Below, in pieces: positions 1 through 6,621 of a DNA stretch of 64,000 nt; position 1 is the stretch's first letter, and the number at the start of each line of letters is the position of its first letter. Made by a program: the position numbers and the translations under genes. The notes below the pieces were generated by a model. The model did no database searches. It saw only the letters and a program-made list of their open reading frames with translations, and had not been told where the DNA came from. Source of the DNA: Saccharomonospora sp. NB11 (lineage in GTDB: Bacteria; Actinomycetota; Actinomycetes; Mycobacteriales; Pseudonocardiaceae); assembly GCF_015910535.1 (NCBI RefSeq), contig NZ_JACBJG010000003.1, positions 248,001 to 312,000 on the forward strand, read 5' to 3'.

Positions 1-1149
1 TACGACCGGGTCGGCCGCAACCCCGAGGTCGTGTTCGGTGACGACATCGAGGGCGACCTCGTGCGCCGCGACTTCACCGTCAACGCGATGGCCGTCGAGG
101 TGGCCACGAAGTCGTTCGTCGACCCGCACGACGGGCTGGAGGCACTCGCCCGGCGGACGCTCGACACCCCGGCGACTCCCGAGGAGTCGTTCGCCGACGA
201 CCCGTTGCGGATGCTGCGGGCGGCCCGGTTCGTGTCCCAGCTCGGCTTCCGGCCGTCGCCTCGGGTCGTGACGGCGATGACCGAGATGGCGGGCGAACTC
301 CGCCGGATCACCGCGGAGCGGGTGCAGGCGGAGCTGTCCAAGCTCCTCGTCGGCCGGTTCCCGCGCAAGGGCATCGAGCTGATGGTGGACACGGGGTTGG
401 CCGAGTACGTGGTGCCGGAGGTGCCCGGCATGCGGCTGGCGATCGACGAGCACCACCAACACAAGGACGTCTACCAGCACTCGCTCACCGTGCTGGAGCA
501 GGCGATCGACCTGGAGACGAGTCACGAGCCCACGCTGGAGCCCGACCTGGTGCTGCGGCTCGCGGCGTTGCTGCACGACATCGGCAAACCGGCCACTCGC
601 CGATTCGAGCCGGGTGGCGGGGTCAGCTTCCATCACCACGAGGTCGTCGGCGCCAAGCTGGTGCGCAAACGTTTGCGGGCGCTGCGTTACCCCAAGGACG
701 TCGTCAACGACGTCTCCCAGCTCGTGTTCCTCCACCTGCGGTTCCACGGCTACGGCAAGGGTGAGTGGACCGACTCGGCGGTGCGCCGGTACGTCACCGA
801 CGCCGGGCCGCTGCTGCCGAGGCTGCACAAGCTGGTGCGGGCCGACTGCACCACGCGGAACAAGCGCAAGGCCGCCGCGTTGCAGCGTTCCTACGACGAC
901 CTGGAGGCCCGGATCGCCCGCATCGCGGCCGAGGAGGATCTCGCGCGCGTTCGTCCGGACCTCGACGGCAACGAGATCATGCGCATCCTCGGTCTGAAGC
1001 CGGGGCCGCTCGTCGGCCGGGCGTGGAAGCACCTCAAGGAGCTGCGCCTGGACCGCGGGCCCCTCGACCACGACGAGGCCGTGGCCGAGTTGCGTCGCTG
1101 GGCGGCCGAGCAGGGCATCGACGTCCCCGAGTCGACCGAGAGCGAGTAG
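1..1149 (+). CDS. cca: CCA tRNA nucleotidyltransferase (5' end outside window)
   Basis: This enzyme adds or repairs the 3'-terminal CCA of tRNAs in the cytoplasm. The reading frame is open from base 1, so the start codon and the catalytic head domain lie upstream; 382 residues are visible. The tail of the nucleotidyltransferase domain is seen as RRDFTVNAMA, followed by the neck motif DPLRMLRAARF. A metal-dependent HD domain then follows, with HHQHKDVYQHS, LHDIGKP and FHHHE. This arrangement is that of bacterial class II CCA-adding enzymes carrying an HD domain, as in M. tuberculosis PcnA. It is convergent with the next gene, separated by a GC-rich hairpin. The identification is secure; only the N-terminus is missing. 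Confidence 0.95.
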   Translation, partial: YDRVGRNPEVVFGDDIEGDLVRRDFTVNAMAVEVATKSFVDPHDGLEALARRTLDTPATPEESFADDPLRMLRAARFVSQLGFRPSPRVVTAMTEMAGELRRITAERVQAELSKLLVGRFPRKGIELMVDTGLAEYVVPEVPGMRLAIDEHHQHKDVYQHSLTVLEQAIDLETSHEPTLEPDLVLRLAALLHDIGKPATRRFEPGGGVSFHHHEVVGAKLVRKRLRALRYPKDVVNDVSQLVFLHLRFHGYGKGEWTDSAVRRYVTDAGPLLPRLHKLVRADCTTRNKRKAAALQRSYDDLEARIARIAAEEDLARVRPDLDGNEIMRILGLKPGPLVGRAWKHLKELRLDRGPLDHDEAVAELRRWAAEQGIDVPESTESE

Positions 1150-1168
1150 CCCCGGCGGTCACCGGGGC
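1149..1168. terminator. Short GC-rich hairpin between convergent genes
   Basis: A perfect 7-base-pair stem (GCCCCGG / CCGGGGC, 6-base loop) starts at the cca stop codon and sits in the 28-base gap before the convergent TNT-domain gene. There is no T-tract, so it is at best a weak bidirectional terminator. Confidence 0.45.
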
Positions 1169-1177
1169 CGTGCGGCA

Positions 1178-3097
1178 CTACGTGAGCGCTTCGAGGGCGC
1201 CGCTCTCGACGTGCTGGGCGATCGGACGGGGCAGCAGGTAGCCGAGTCCGCCGCCGGGCAGCGGCCCCCACGGGCGCAGCACACCCGCGAGCACGCCGAT
1301 CGGCCGGACGACGCGGTAGCGGCGGCGGGCGAACTCGCGGTCCAACGTCAGCGCGGTCTGTGCGAACGGCGTGTTCTCCGGGTGCACCAGGTTGCCCGCG
1401 TCGTTACCGAACCGGTCGACGACCGCGCCGGCCGGGAGCCGCAGCAAACGCTTGCGCGTGAGGAACGGCAACGGCGGTTCACCCCGGAGTGGGAGGATCG
1501 GCCAGTCGGTCGCGTGAGCCGCCGCATCCGGTCCCTCGGCGGGTTCGGACGTCGGAGCGGCCCGGCCCGGGAACAGCAGCAGGGCGCCGACGAGTGCCTC
1601 GGCCGCTTCCTGCACCCCGGAGAAGTAGCGCGGGTCGACCGGCCCGCCGTCGGCGTGACGGGCGAGTTCCCATCCCCGGTCGGTACGGCGCAGGCACCAC
1701 GCACCGTCGGCGGAGTCGCCGAGGCGGTAGGCCGTCTCCGCCACCCCGAGCTCGGTCAGGCGCTGGCGCGTCATGCGCAGCACCTCCGAGGCACGCAGCG
1801 GGCGCGGCGGCTCCTCGCCGCGGGCGACCAGCGCCACGGGGTCCGGCTTGGCGACGTCGTGGGTCGACCGCGGTGGGCGGGGAGCGCCGAGGACGTCGGC
1901 CTCCGCCGTGGCCCTGACCTGGGGCTCGACGTACGGCACGGTGAACCCGGCCGCCCTGATGTGGTCGAGCAGTTCCGGCTCCGGCGGCACGCCGTACTTG
2001 CGCAGGTAGTGGGGGACGGCCGCGGGCCAGATCCAGGTGCCGTCGGTGTGGAACGCGTCGGGCACGTTCGGCGGACCGGGCACGAAGAGGTCGGGCAACG
2101 GTCCCGGCTTGGTGTGCACGACCGGCGCCCGGTAGAGGTAGTTGAGGATGTCGCGCACCTGCTCCTGCGGCACCGGTGCGCGGTTGACCACCGGCTTCTC
2201 CCCCGGTGCGTGACCGTCGACGACGCGCGCGTGCCGGAACCGCACGTCGAGGGGCAGTCCCGCCTTCGCGGCCAGCCAGTCCGGCACGGACTGCCTCGGG
2301 TAGTACCGCAGCTCGACGTCGTAACTCGCGGCGGTCCGGCGCTCGTCGGGACCCAGTCGCCAGGCCGGTTCGTTGACGGAGTCGTAGTCGAAGTCGAAGT
2401 TCCCGGCCGAGTCGAGGGTGTAGGTGCCTTGGAACCACGTGCCCTCGTCCGGGGTGTACATCGCCGAGCGCAGTTGCGCGAAGAGCTGGCCCAGCGCGGG
2501 CGGCGCGGACAACGACACCACCACGTCGTCGGCCACGGCCTTGACTTCGAGCTCGGAGAAGTCGCCGAGCTGCCGGAACTGCGCGGCGACCCGCTGCCAC
2601 CCCGCGGGGAGGAACGACCGGAGGGTCTGTCCGACCGCACGCAGCAGCACGTCGGCGTCACCGCTGCCGGGTTCGCTGCGGGGCGCGTTCTCCTCGGCGA
2701 AGTCGTGCCGTTCCTGCCAGAGGGCGGTCAGCGCGTCCGGGTCGTCGGTGGTCGTGCTGAACCCGGTGAGGCCGAGGGCGGCGGCCATGGCCTCGTCCGT
2801 GCCGTCCCAGCGGAGGGTCAGTTCGGCGTCGGTCGAGTGGGGCTCGATGCGGTACGGCTCGTCGTCGTAGAGGCAGTACGTGTGCAGGGCGAACGTCGCC
2901 GGGGCTTCCTGCGCCGGGACCACCTTCGCGGGTCTACCGTCGGCCGTCGCGTCGAAGCCCTCCGGTGCGTCCTCGCCGTCGCAGACGACGAGCAGGACGG
3001 TGTTGTCGGCGGTGGAGCGCTTGGCGTGGAAGATGCGACCGTCCCACAACGCGTACAGCGCGTCGGGTCGGTCGGCCACCTCGACTCGGTAGCGCAC
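1178..3097 (-). CDS. TNT-domain protein with internal YezG-like domain; toxin site looks inactive
   Basis: The 639-residue protein ends in a TNT domain (about residues 542-639), the NAD+ glycohydrolase fold of the tuberculosis necrotizing toxin. The landmarks are DRFG, NTPFAQ and PGGGLGYLLP. Residues about 150-290 resemble the YezG/DUF600 immunity-protein family (TWFQGTYTLDSAGNFDFDYD). Compared with the family pattern as I remember it, three conserved residues are replaced: Tyr by Leu at about 570, Arg by Thr at about 581, and the Gln of the GGGxQY motif by Gly at about 619. NADase activity is therefore doubtful. There is no signal peptide or WXG motif. The GTG start follows AGGGGG by a few bases. 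It lies 115 bases downstream of, and in the same direction as, a YbaB-like gene. Domain assignment is good; the inactive state is inference. Confidence 0.8.
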   Translation of the reverse strand: MRYRVEVADRPDALYALWDGRIFHAKRSTADNTVLLVVCDGEDAPEGFDATADGRPAKVVPAQEAPATFALHTYCLYDDEPYRIEPHSTDAELTLRWDGTDEAMAAALGLTGFSTTTDDPDALTALWQERHDFAEENAPRSEPGSGDADVLLRAVGQTLRSFLPAGWQRVAAQFRQLGDFSELEVKAVADDVVVSLSAPPALGQLFAQLRSAMYTPDEGTWFQGTYTLDSAGNFDFDYDSVNEPAWRLGPDERRTAASYDVELRYYPRQSVPDWLAAKAGLPLDVRFRHARVVDGHAPGEKPVVNRAPVPQEQVRDILNYLYRAPVVHTKPGPLPDLFVPGPPNVPDAFHTDGTWIWPAAVPHYLRKYGVPPEPELLDHIRAAGFTVPYVEPQVRATAEADVLGAPRPPRSTHDVAKPDPVALVARGEEPPRPLRASEVLRMTRQRLTELGVAETAYRLGDSADGAWCLRRTDRGWELARHADGGPVDPRYFSGVQEAAEALVGALLLFPGRAAPTSEPAEGPDAAAHATDWPILPLRGEPPLPFLTRKRLLRLPAGAVVDRFGNDAGNLVHPENTPFAQTALTLDREFARRRYRVVRPIGVLAGVLRPWGPLPGGGLGYLLPRPIAQHVESGALEALT

Positions 3098-3212
3098 GGT
3101 TTCCCCCTAGGTCAGTGTGTCCCCCGTGACTTCACACGTGTTTTACCGTGCGTGGGGGTCGCGGTGTGGCAGGGCGCCGCGGATGTGAGCAACGAGTTAA
3201 CCGGCACTCAAC

Positions 3213-3566
3213 TTATCGGGCACGACGGGCACGCTTCGGTGTCGGTCTCGGTGGGCGCACGGGGGCCAACTGTCGGGTCGGCGGGTCGAGGATCGCCTTT
3301 CTGTCCTGGCCGGCTCGACGGACGACGTCCAGGACGGTGTCGGCGAGCTGCGCGGGGTCGGTCCGTTCGAAGGCGTCCGGAGCGAATTCGAGGTCGCTCA
3401 GTTCGCCGTGGGGGCCGAGAGTGGCGCGGACGAGGCCGTCGGCCGAGGTGACGGTGATCGGTGCCGTGTTGCCAGCCGTGGTCACGAGCGAGGAGCCTAA
3501 CGCGTCGGTGGAAACGGTCTCCTGCGCCGACACCGCACCGCTGGTCGCGACGGCGGGTGGGATCAT
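3213..3566 (-). CDS. YbaB/EbfC-like small protein
   Basis: A 117-residue protein. The segment ITVTSADGLVRATLGPHG followed by ELSDLEFAPDAF resembles the central part of YbaB/EbfC-family proteins, which are small dimeric nucleoid-associated or DNA-binding proteins. Many actinobacterial paralogues of this family sit in type VII secretion and polymorphic-toxin loci, which fits the TNT-domain gene directly downstream. The C-terminus is basic (PTPKRARRAR). The ATG at 3566 is only 6 bases from the start of the divergent yqgE-type gene, so the two promoters must overlap the opposite genes or the true start lies further in, for example at the GTG before SAQETVS. The gene is likely real; its role is inferred. 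Confidence 0.65.
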   Translation of the reverse strand: MIPPAVATSGAVSAQETVSTDALGSSLVTTAGNTAPITVTSADGLVRATLGPHGELSDLEFAPDAFERTDPAQLADTVLDVVRRAGQDRKAILDPPTRQLAPVRPPRPTPKRARRAR

Positions 3567-3572
3567 GGAAGG

Positions 3573-4145
3573 GTGAGCGCAGACGCGGAGGTGGAACCGG
3601 GGACACTGTTGGTCGCTGCCCCCACTCTGTCCGACCCCAACTTCCGTCGGACGGTGGTGTTCGTGATCGATCACCGGGACGAGGGCACCCTCGGGGTCGT
3701 GCTGAACCGGCCCAGCGAGGTACCGGTGCGTGAGGTGCTGCCGCACTGGGGTGATCACGTCGCCGAGCCGGGCTCGGTGTTCGTGGGCGGACCGGTGGAG
3801 AAGAAGACGGCGCTGTGTCTCGCGGCGTTGCGGACGGGTGAGACGGCCGCGTCGGTGCCCGGCGTGATCGCGGTGCGCGGTCCGGTGGCGCTCGTCGACC
3901 TGGATTCCGACCCCGACCTGCTGACGAACAAGGTGCGCGGTCTGCGGGTGTTCGCCGGGTACGCGGGGTGGGACGCGGGGCAGCTCGCCGGGGAGATCGA
4001 CCGGGGGGACTGGCTGATCGTGCCTGCGTTGCCGGGTGACGTGCTGGCGACGCCGATGCGCGACCTGTGGGGTCACGTGCTGCGCAGGCAGGGGCTCCCG
4101 ACGGCGCTGCTCGCCACGCACCCGGGGGATCTGCAGCGCAACTGA
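3573..4145 (+). CDS. YqgE/AlgH family protein
   Basis: A 190-residue cytoplasmic protein covering the whole YqgE/AlgH family length. Family landmarks are the start PGTLLVAAPTLSDPNF, the block RTVVFVIDHRDEGTLGVVLN and the late motif FAGYAGWDAGQL. The biochemical function of the family is not established; AlgH has been linked to alginate regulation in Pseudomonas. The GTG at 3573 gives the standard N-terminus MSADAEVEPGTLLVAAP. It is divergent from the YbaB-like gene with almost no intergenic space, and is followed by the MarR operator. Confidence 0.92.
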   Translation: MSADAEVEPGTLLVAAPTLSDPNFRRTVVFVIDHRDEGTLGVVLNRPSEVPVREVLPHWGDHVAEPGSVFVGGPVEKKTALCLAALRTGETAASVPGVIAVRGPVALVDLDSDPDLLTNKVRGLRVFAGYAGWDAGQLAGEIDRGDWLIVPALPGDVLATPMRDLWGHVLRRQGLPTALLATHPGDLQRN

Positions 4146-4153
4146 GCCTCTGA

Positions 4154-4183
4154 TGTAACAGCACTTACGCAAGCGCTGTTACA
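4154..4183. promoter_or_regulatory. Inverted repeat upstream of the MarR gene, probable operator
   Basis: Perfect 9-base arms TGTAACAGC (4154-4162) and GCTGTTACA (4175-4183) are separated by 12 bases and end 8 bases before the ATG of the MarR-family gene. Position and symmetry are what is expected of an autoregulatory site controlling the marR-MFS operon. Confidence 0.7.
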
Positions 4184-4191
4184 GTGCTGCC

Positions 4192-4698
4192 ATGACGTCT
4201 GCCCGGCCGGACTCCGACCCCACCGCACAGGAGGGCTACTGGCGGCCGTTGCGGCGGCTCCAGGAGGCCATGGACGCCGAGCTCGCGCGGCTCTACGCCG
4301 ACCACGGCGTGCCCATTCGACCTCGGTACGCCCTGCCGGTGATCCGACTCGGCAGGCGCGGCCCGATGACGATCAGGCAACTCGCCTCCGCCGCCGACGT
4401 CACCCACTCCGCGATGAGCCAGACCGTCGCGACCCTCCGCAAGGACGGTCTGGTCGCCACCCGGCCCGGGCCCGACGCGCGGACCAGGCTCGTCGAGCTG
4501 ACCGACGCGGGTCGCGAGCTGCTGCCGTTCCTGGAGGCCGAGTGGCGCGCCACGGAGGAGGCGATTGCCGAGCTGGACGCCGAACTGCCGTACTCGCTGG
4601 CCCGCGCCGTGCGCGACATGGAAGAGGCGCTGCGGAGGCGGTCCTTCCGGGAGCGGGTCGCCGAGCGACTCGACCGGGCCGAGGGGCGGTCGTCGTGA
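4192..4698 (+). CDS. MarR-family transcriptional regulator
   Basis: A 168-residue winged helix-turn-helix repressor. The recognition region runs through MTIRQLASAADVTHSAMSQ, and the wing through DGLVATRPGPDARTRLVELT, at about residues 60-105. MarR repressors usually lose DNA binding on contact with a small aromatic or toxic ligand. The gene overlaps the downstream MFS gene by 4 bases (GTGA), so the two are translationally coupled. A perfect inverted repeat ends 8 bases before its ATG, and there is little room for a Shine-Dalgarno sequence, so the mRNA may be leaderless. Ligand unknown. Confidence 0.92.
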   Translation: MTSARPDSDPTAQEGYWRPLRRLQEAMDAELARLYADHGVPIRPRYALPVIRLGRRGPMTIRQLASAADVTHSAMSQTVATLRKDGLVATRPGPDARTRLVELTDAGRELLPFLEAEWRATEEAIAELDAELPYSLARAVRDMEEALRRRSFRERVAERLDRAEGRSS

Positions 4699-5948
4699 GC
4701 GCGCTCGACCGCGTCCTCGACGTCCGGCCGCTGCGGACCAGTCCCGGCTTCCGGCGCATCTGGGTGAGCACGACCTTCGCCTCGTTCGGCCACCAGCTCG
4801 CCCTCGTGGCGGTGCTCGCGCAGTCCTGGCAGTTGACGGGCGACCCCGTCGCGGTCGGAGCGGTCGGACTGGCTCAGGCCGTGCCGATGGTGGCCGGTGG
4901 ACTCGTCGGCGGTGTGCTCGCCGACGTGTTCGACCGGCGCAGACTCGTGCTCGCGACCACCGCGGGTCAGATCGTGGCGGCCACGGGCCTCGCCGCGCAA
5001 GCGTTTGCGCACCTCGGCTCCTTCTCGCTGCTCCTGCTGCTGGTTGGCCTGCAGTCCGGGTGCGCCTCGCTGGGAGCGGCGGCCCGGCGGACGTTCTTCG
5101 CGGCGTTGCTGCCGGAGCACCAGGTGAGCGCGGGGCTCGCCCTGGCGAACATCAGCTTCCAGGCCGCGATGCTGGTCGGCCCCGCCCTCGGTGGGGTCGT
5201 CACGGCCGAGTGGGGGCCCAGCGCGTGCTACGCGGCCGACGCCGGCTGTCTCCTCGTCGCCGCCTACGGCGTGCTCCGCCTGCCCGCCATGCGACCGGCC
5301 GGGGGCACGCGTGTCCGGCCCGCGACGGTGGTGCAGGGACTCACGTACGTCGTGAGGGCCCCGGTGCTCGCGGGCGCGTTCCTCACCGACGTGTTCGCCA
5401 CCGTGCTCGCCATGCCGATCGCGCTGTTCCCGGCGCTGAGCGCCGAGCGGTTCGCCGGAGACCCGAAGACGCTCGGCTGGTTCCTGTCGGCGATCGCGGT
5501 CGGTGGGCTGGCGGCGGGACTGCTGTCGGGGTCGTTCACCAAGCTCCGGCGGCTCGGCGTCGTGCAGCTCGTCGCCGCAGCGGTGTGGGGTGTGGCGTTG
5601 CTGGGCTTCGGCCTCGCGACCCCGTTGTGGCTGGCCCTCGTCTGCCTGGCGGTCGCCGGCGCGGCGGACACGGTCGCGGTGGTGTCGCGAGGGGCGCTCG
5701 TCCAGCTCGCGACCCCGGACTCGCATCGCGGCCGGGTGAGTGGGGCGGAGTTCGTCGTCGGTGCGGCCCTGCCCGATCTCGGCAACTTCCGGGCGGGCGC
5801 GGTCGCGGGCGTCACGTCCCCGGCGTTCGCCGCGGTGTCCGGCGGGCTGTTGTGCCTCGTCGGGCTCGGTGCGTTGGCGGCGGGCAACACGTCGCTGCGC
5901 CGCTTCGAGGCCGGGTCACCGACCCAGGAGCCCGACCCGGTGGGTTGA
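4695..5948 (+). CDS. MFS transporter (EntS/MFS_3-like), probable drug efflux
   Basis: A 417-residue membrane protein with about twelve hydrophobic segments and the loop motif ADVFDRRRLV between the second and third helices, as in the EntS-like MFS_3 group of exporters. The GTG start at 4695 overlaps the marR stop codon (GTGA). Longer in-frame extensions upstream are Arg-rich and unconvincing. Being co-transcribed with a MarR repressor suggests proton-driven efflux of a toxic compound, with the substrate inducing the pump. Substrate not predictable from sequence. Confidence 0.9.
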   Translation: MSALDRVLDVRPLRTSPGFRRIWVSTTFASFGHQLALVAVLAQSWQLTGDPVAVGAVGLAQAVPMVAGGLVGGVLADVFDRRRLVLATTAGQIVAATGLAAQAFAHLGSFSLLLLLVGLQSGCASLGAAARRTFFAALLPEHQVSAGLALANISFQAAMLVGPALGGVVTAEWGPSACYAADAGCLLVAAYGVLRLPAMRPAGGTRVRPATVVQGLTYVVRAPVLAGAFLTDVFATVLAMPIALFPALSAERFAGDPKTLGWFLSAIAVGGLAAGLLSGSFTKLRRLGVVQLVAAAVWGVALLGFGLATPLWLALVCLAVAGAADTVAVVSRGALVQLATPDSHRGRVSGAEFVVGAALPDLGNFRAGAVAGVTSPAFAAVSGGLLCLVGLGALAAGNTSLRRFEAGSPTQEPDPVG

Positions 5949-5959
5949 GTCCGGCTGTG

Positions 5960-6367
5960 TCAGCGCAGAGCAGCGCCGCCGCACCCACCGCCACCACAGG
6001 CGCACCCACCGCAGCCCGCGGGCTCCACGGGAGCGGGGATCGCGCTGGCGGCGCGGTGGCCGAGGACTCCGCCACCGGCCACGAGGACGAACACGGCGAC
6101 GATCCCGAACGTCGTCGCGAGGACGGTGCCGAGGGTGTCGGGCATCGCCAGCGCGGCGACACCGGCCAGCACGCCGACCACACCCGCGGCCATGGTGGGC
6201 ACCGCCGCCACGCGGTTGGCGACGCGGAACGCCTCGTCACTGCGCATGGTGGCGTCGGTCCGCACTCCCGCGCCGCGCGAACGTGGGAGCTTCTCCCGCC
6301 AACCGAGGAAGCCGCCCCAACCGACCAGGACGCCGAGTACTGCGGGAATCAACGCGAGCACGAACAC
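5960..6367 (-). CDS. SdpI-family membrane protein
   Basis: A 135-residue protein with an N-terminal hydrophobic segment (LALIPAVLGVLVGWGGFLGW), the SdpI/YhfL-type block GVRTDATMRSDEAFRVANR, and two further hydrophobic segments. SdpI of Bacillus is an immunity and signalling membrane protein, but most family members have no known role. The last 25 residues are Gly- and Cys-rich, with five Cys residues, which is unusual for the family and could bind metal. The GTG at 6367 was chosen because it begins directly at the membrane segment; upstream sequence is Arg/Pro-rich. It is convergent with the MFS gene. Confidence 0.75.
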   Translation of the reverse strand: MFVLALIPAVLGVLVGWGGFLGWREKLPRSRGAGVRTDATMRSDEAFRVANRVAAVPTMAAGVVGVLAGVAALAMPDTLGTVLATTFGIVAVFVLVAGGGVLGHRAASAIPAPVEPAGCGGCACGGGGCGGAALR

Positions 6368-6494
6368 GCTGTCAGGATACTGACCCCTCGGCCCGGCGGC
6401 GGGGCCCGCGGACGTGTGCTCTTGTTCACGGCCGCACCGTCGTGAGCAGGGCCGTCGGGCCGACGGCGTGACCCGGGCGGTTACCATTTGCGGG

Positions 6495-6533
6495 ATGAAG
6501 ACGGCACGTTCGCTCCTTGGCGGGCCGCGCTGA
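6495..6533 (+). CDS. Putative leucine leader peptide of leuS (12 codons)
   Basis: The frame reads [12 protein letters not shown] and then stops. It carries two adjacent Leu codons, CTC CTT, at 6513-6518. A TACCAT hexamer at 6482-6487 fits an actinobacterial -10 box and would start transcription at or next to the ATG, so the leader could be leaderless. Two mutually exclusive hairpins follow between the stop codon and leuS. This is the layout of ribosome-mediated attenuation: stalling at Leu codons when charged tRNA-Leu is scarce. The role is inferred from sequence only. Confidence 0.55.
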   Translation: MKTARSLLGGPR

Positions 6534-6540
6534 CCGACTC

Positions 6541-6558
6541 GGTTCGCGCGGCGAAACC
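6541..6558 (+). promoter_or_regulatory. Candidate antiterminator hairpin of the leuS leader
   Basis: GGTTCGC (6541-6547) pairs with GCGAAACC (6551-6558), with one bulged A and a 3-base loop. It uses bases 6555-6558, which also form the foot of the following terminator stem, so the two structures exclude one another. A ribosome stalled at 6513-6518 would leave it free; one at the stop codon (6531-6533) would cover its 5' arm. A third pairing (6524-6530 with 6546-6552) could be a pause hairpin. Confidence 0.5.
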
Positions 6559-6583
6559 CCTCACGCCTTCCGGCGGAGGGGTT
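6555..6583 (+). terminator. Intrinsic terminator / attenuator upstream of leuS
   Basis: The stem AACCCCTC / GAGGGGTT extends through CGCC / GGCG to a TTCC tetraloop, with a single bulged A at 6563, giving 12 paired bases. It is followed by GTGTTGTTT. A hairpin this strong lying 38 bases upstream of the leuS start rather than after a gene suggests attenuation. Confidence 0.65.
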
Positions 6584-6621
6584 GTGTTGTTTCTGGAGCC
6601 GTGTGCGAAGGAAGAAGGACG

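Noticed and set aside
1149-1177. T-run terminator between cca and the TNT gene
   Set aside because: The hairpin has no T-run in either direction; kept only as a weak structure.
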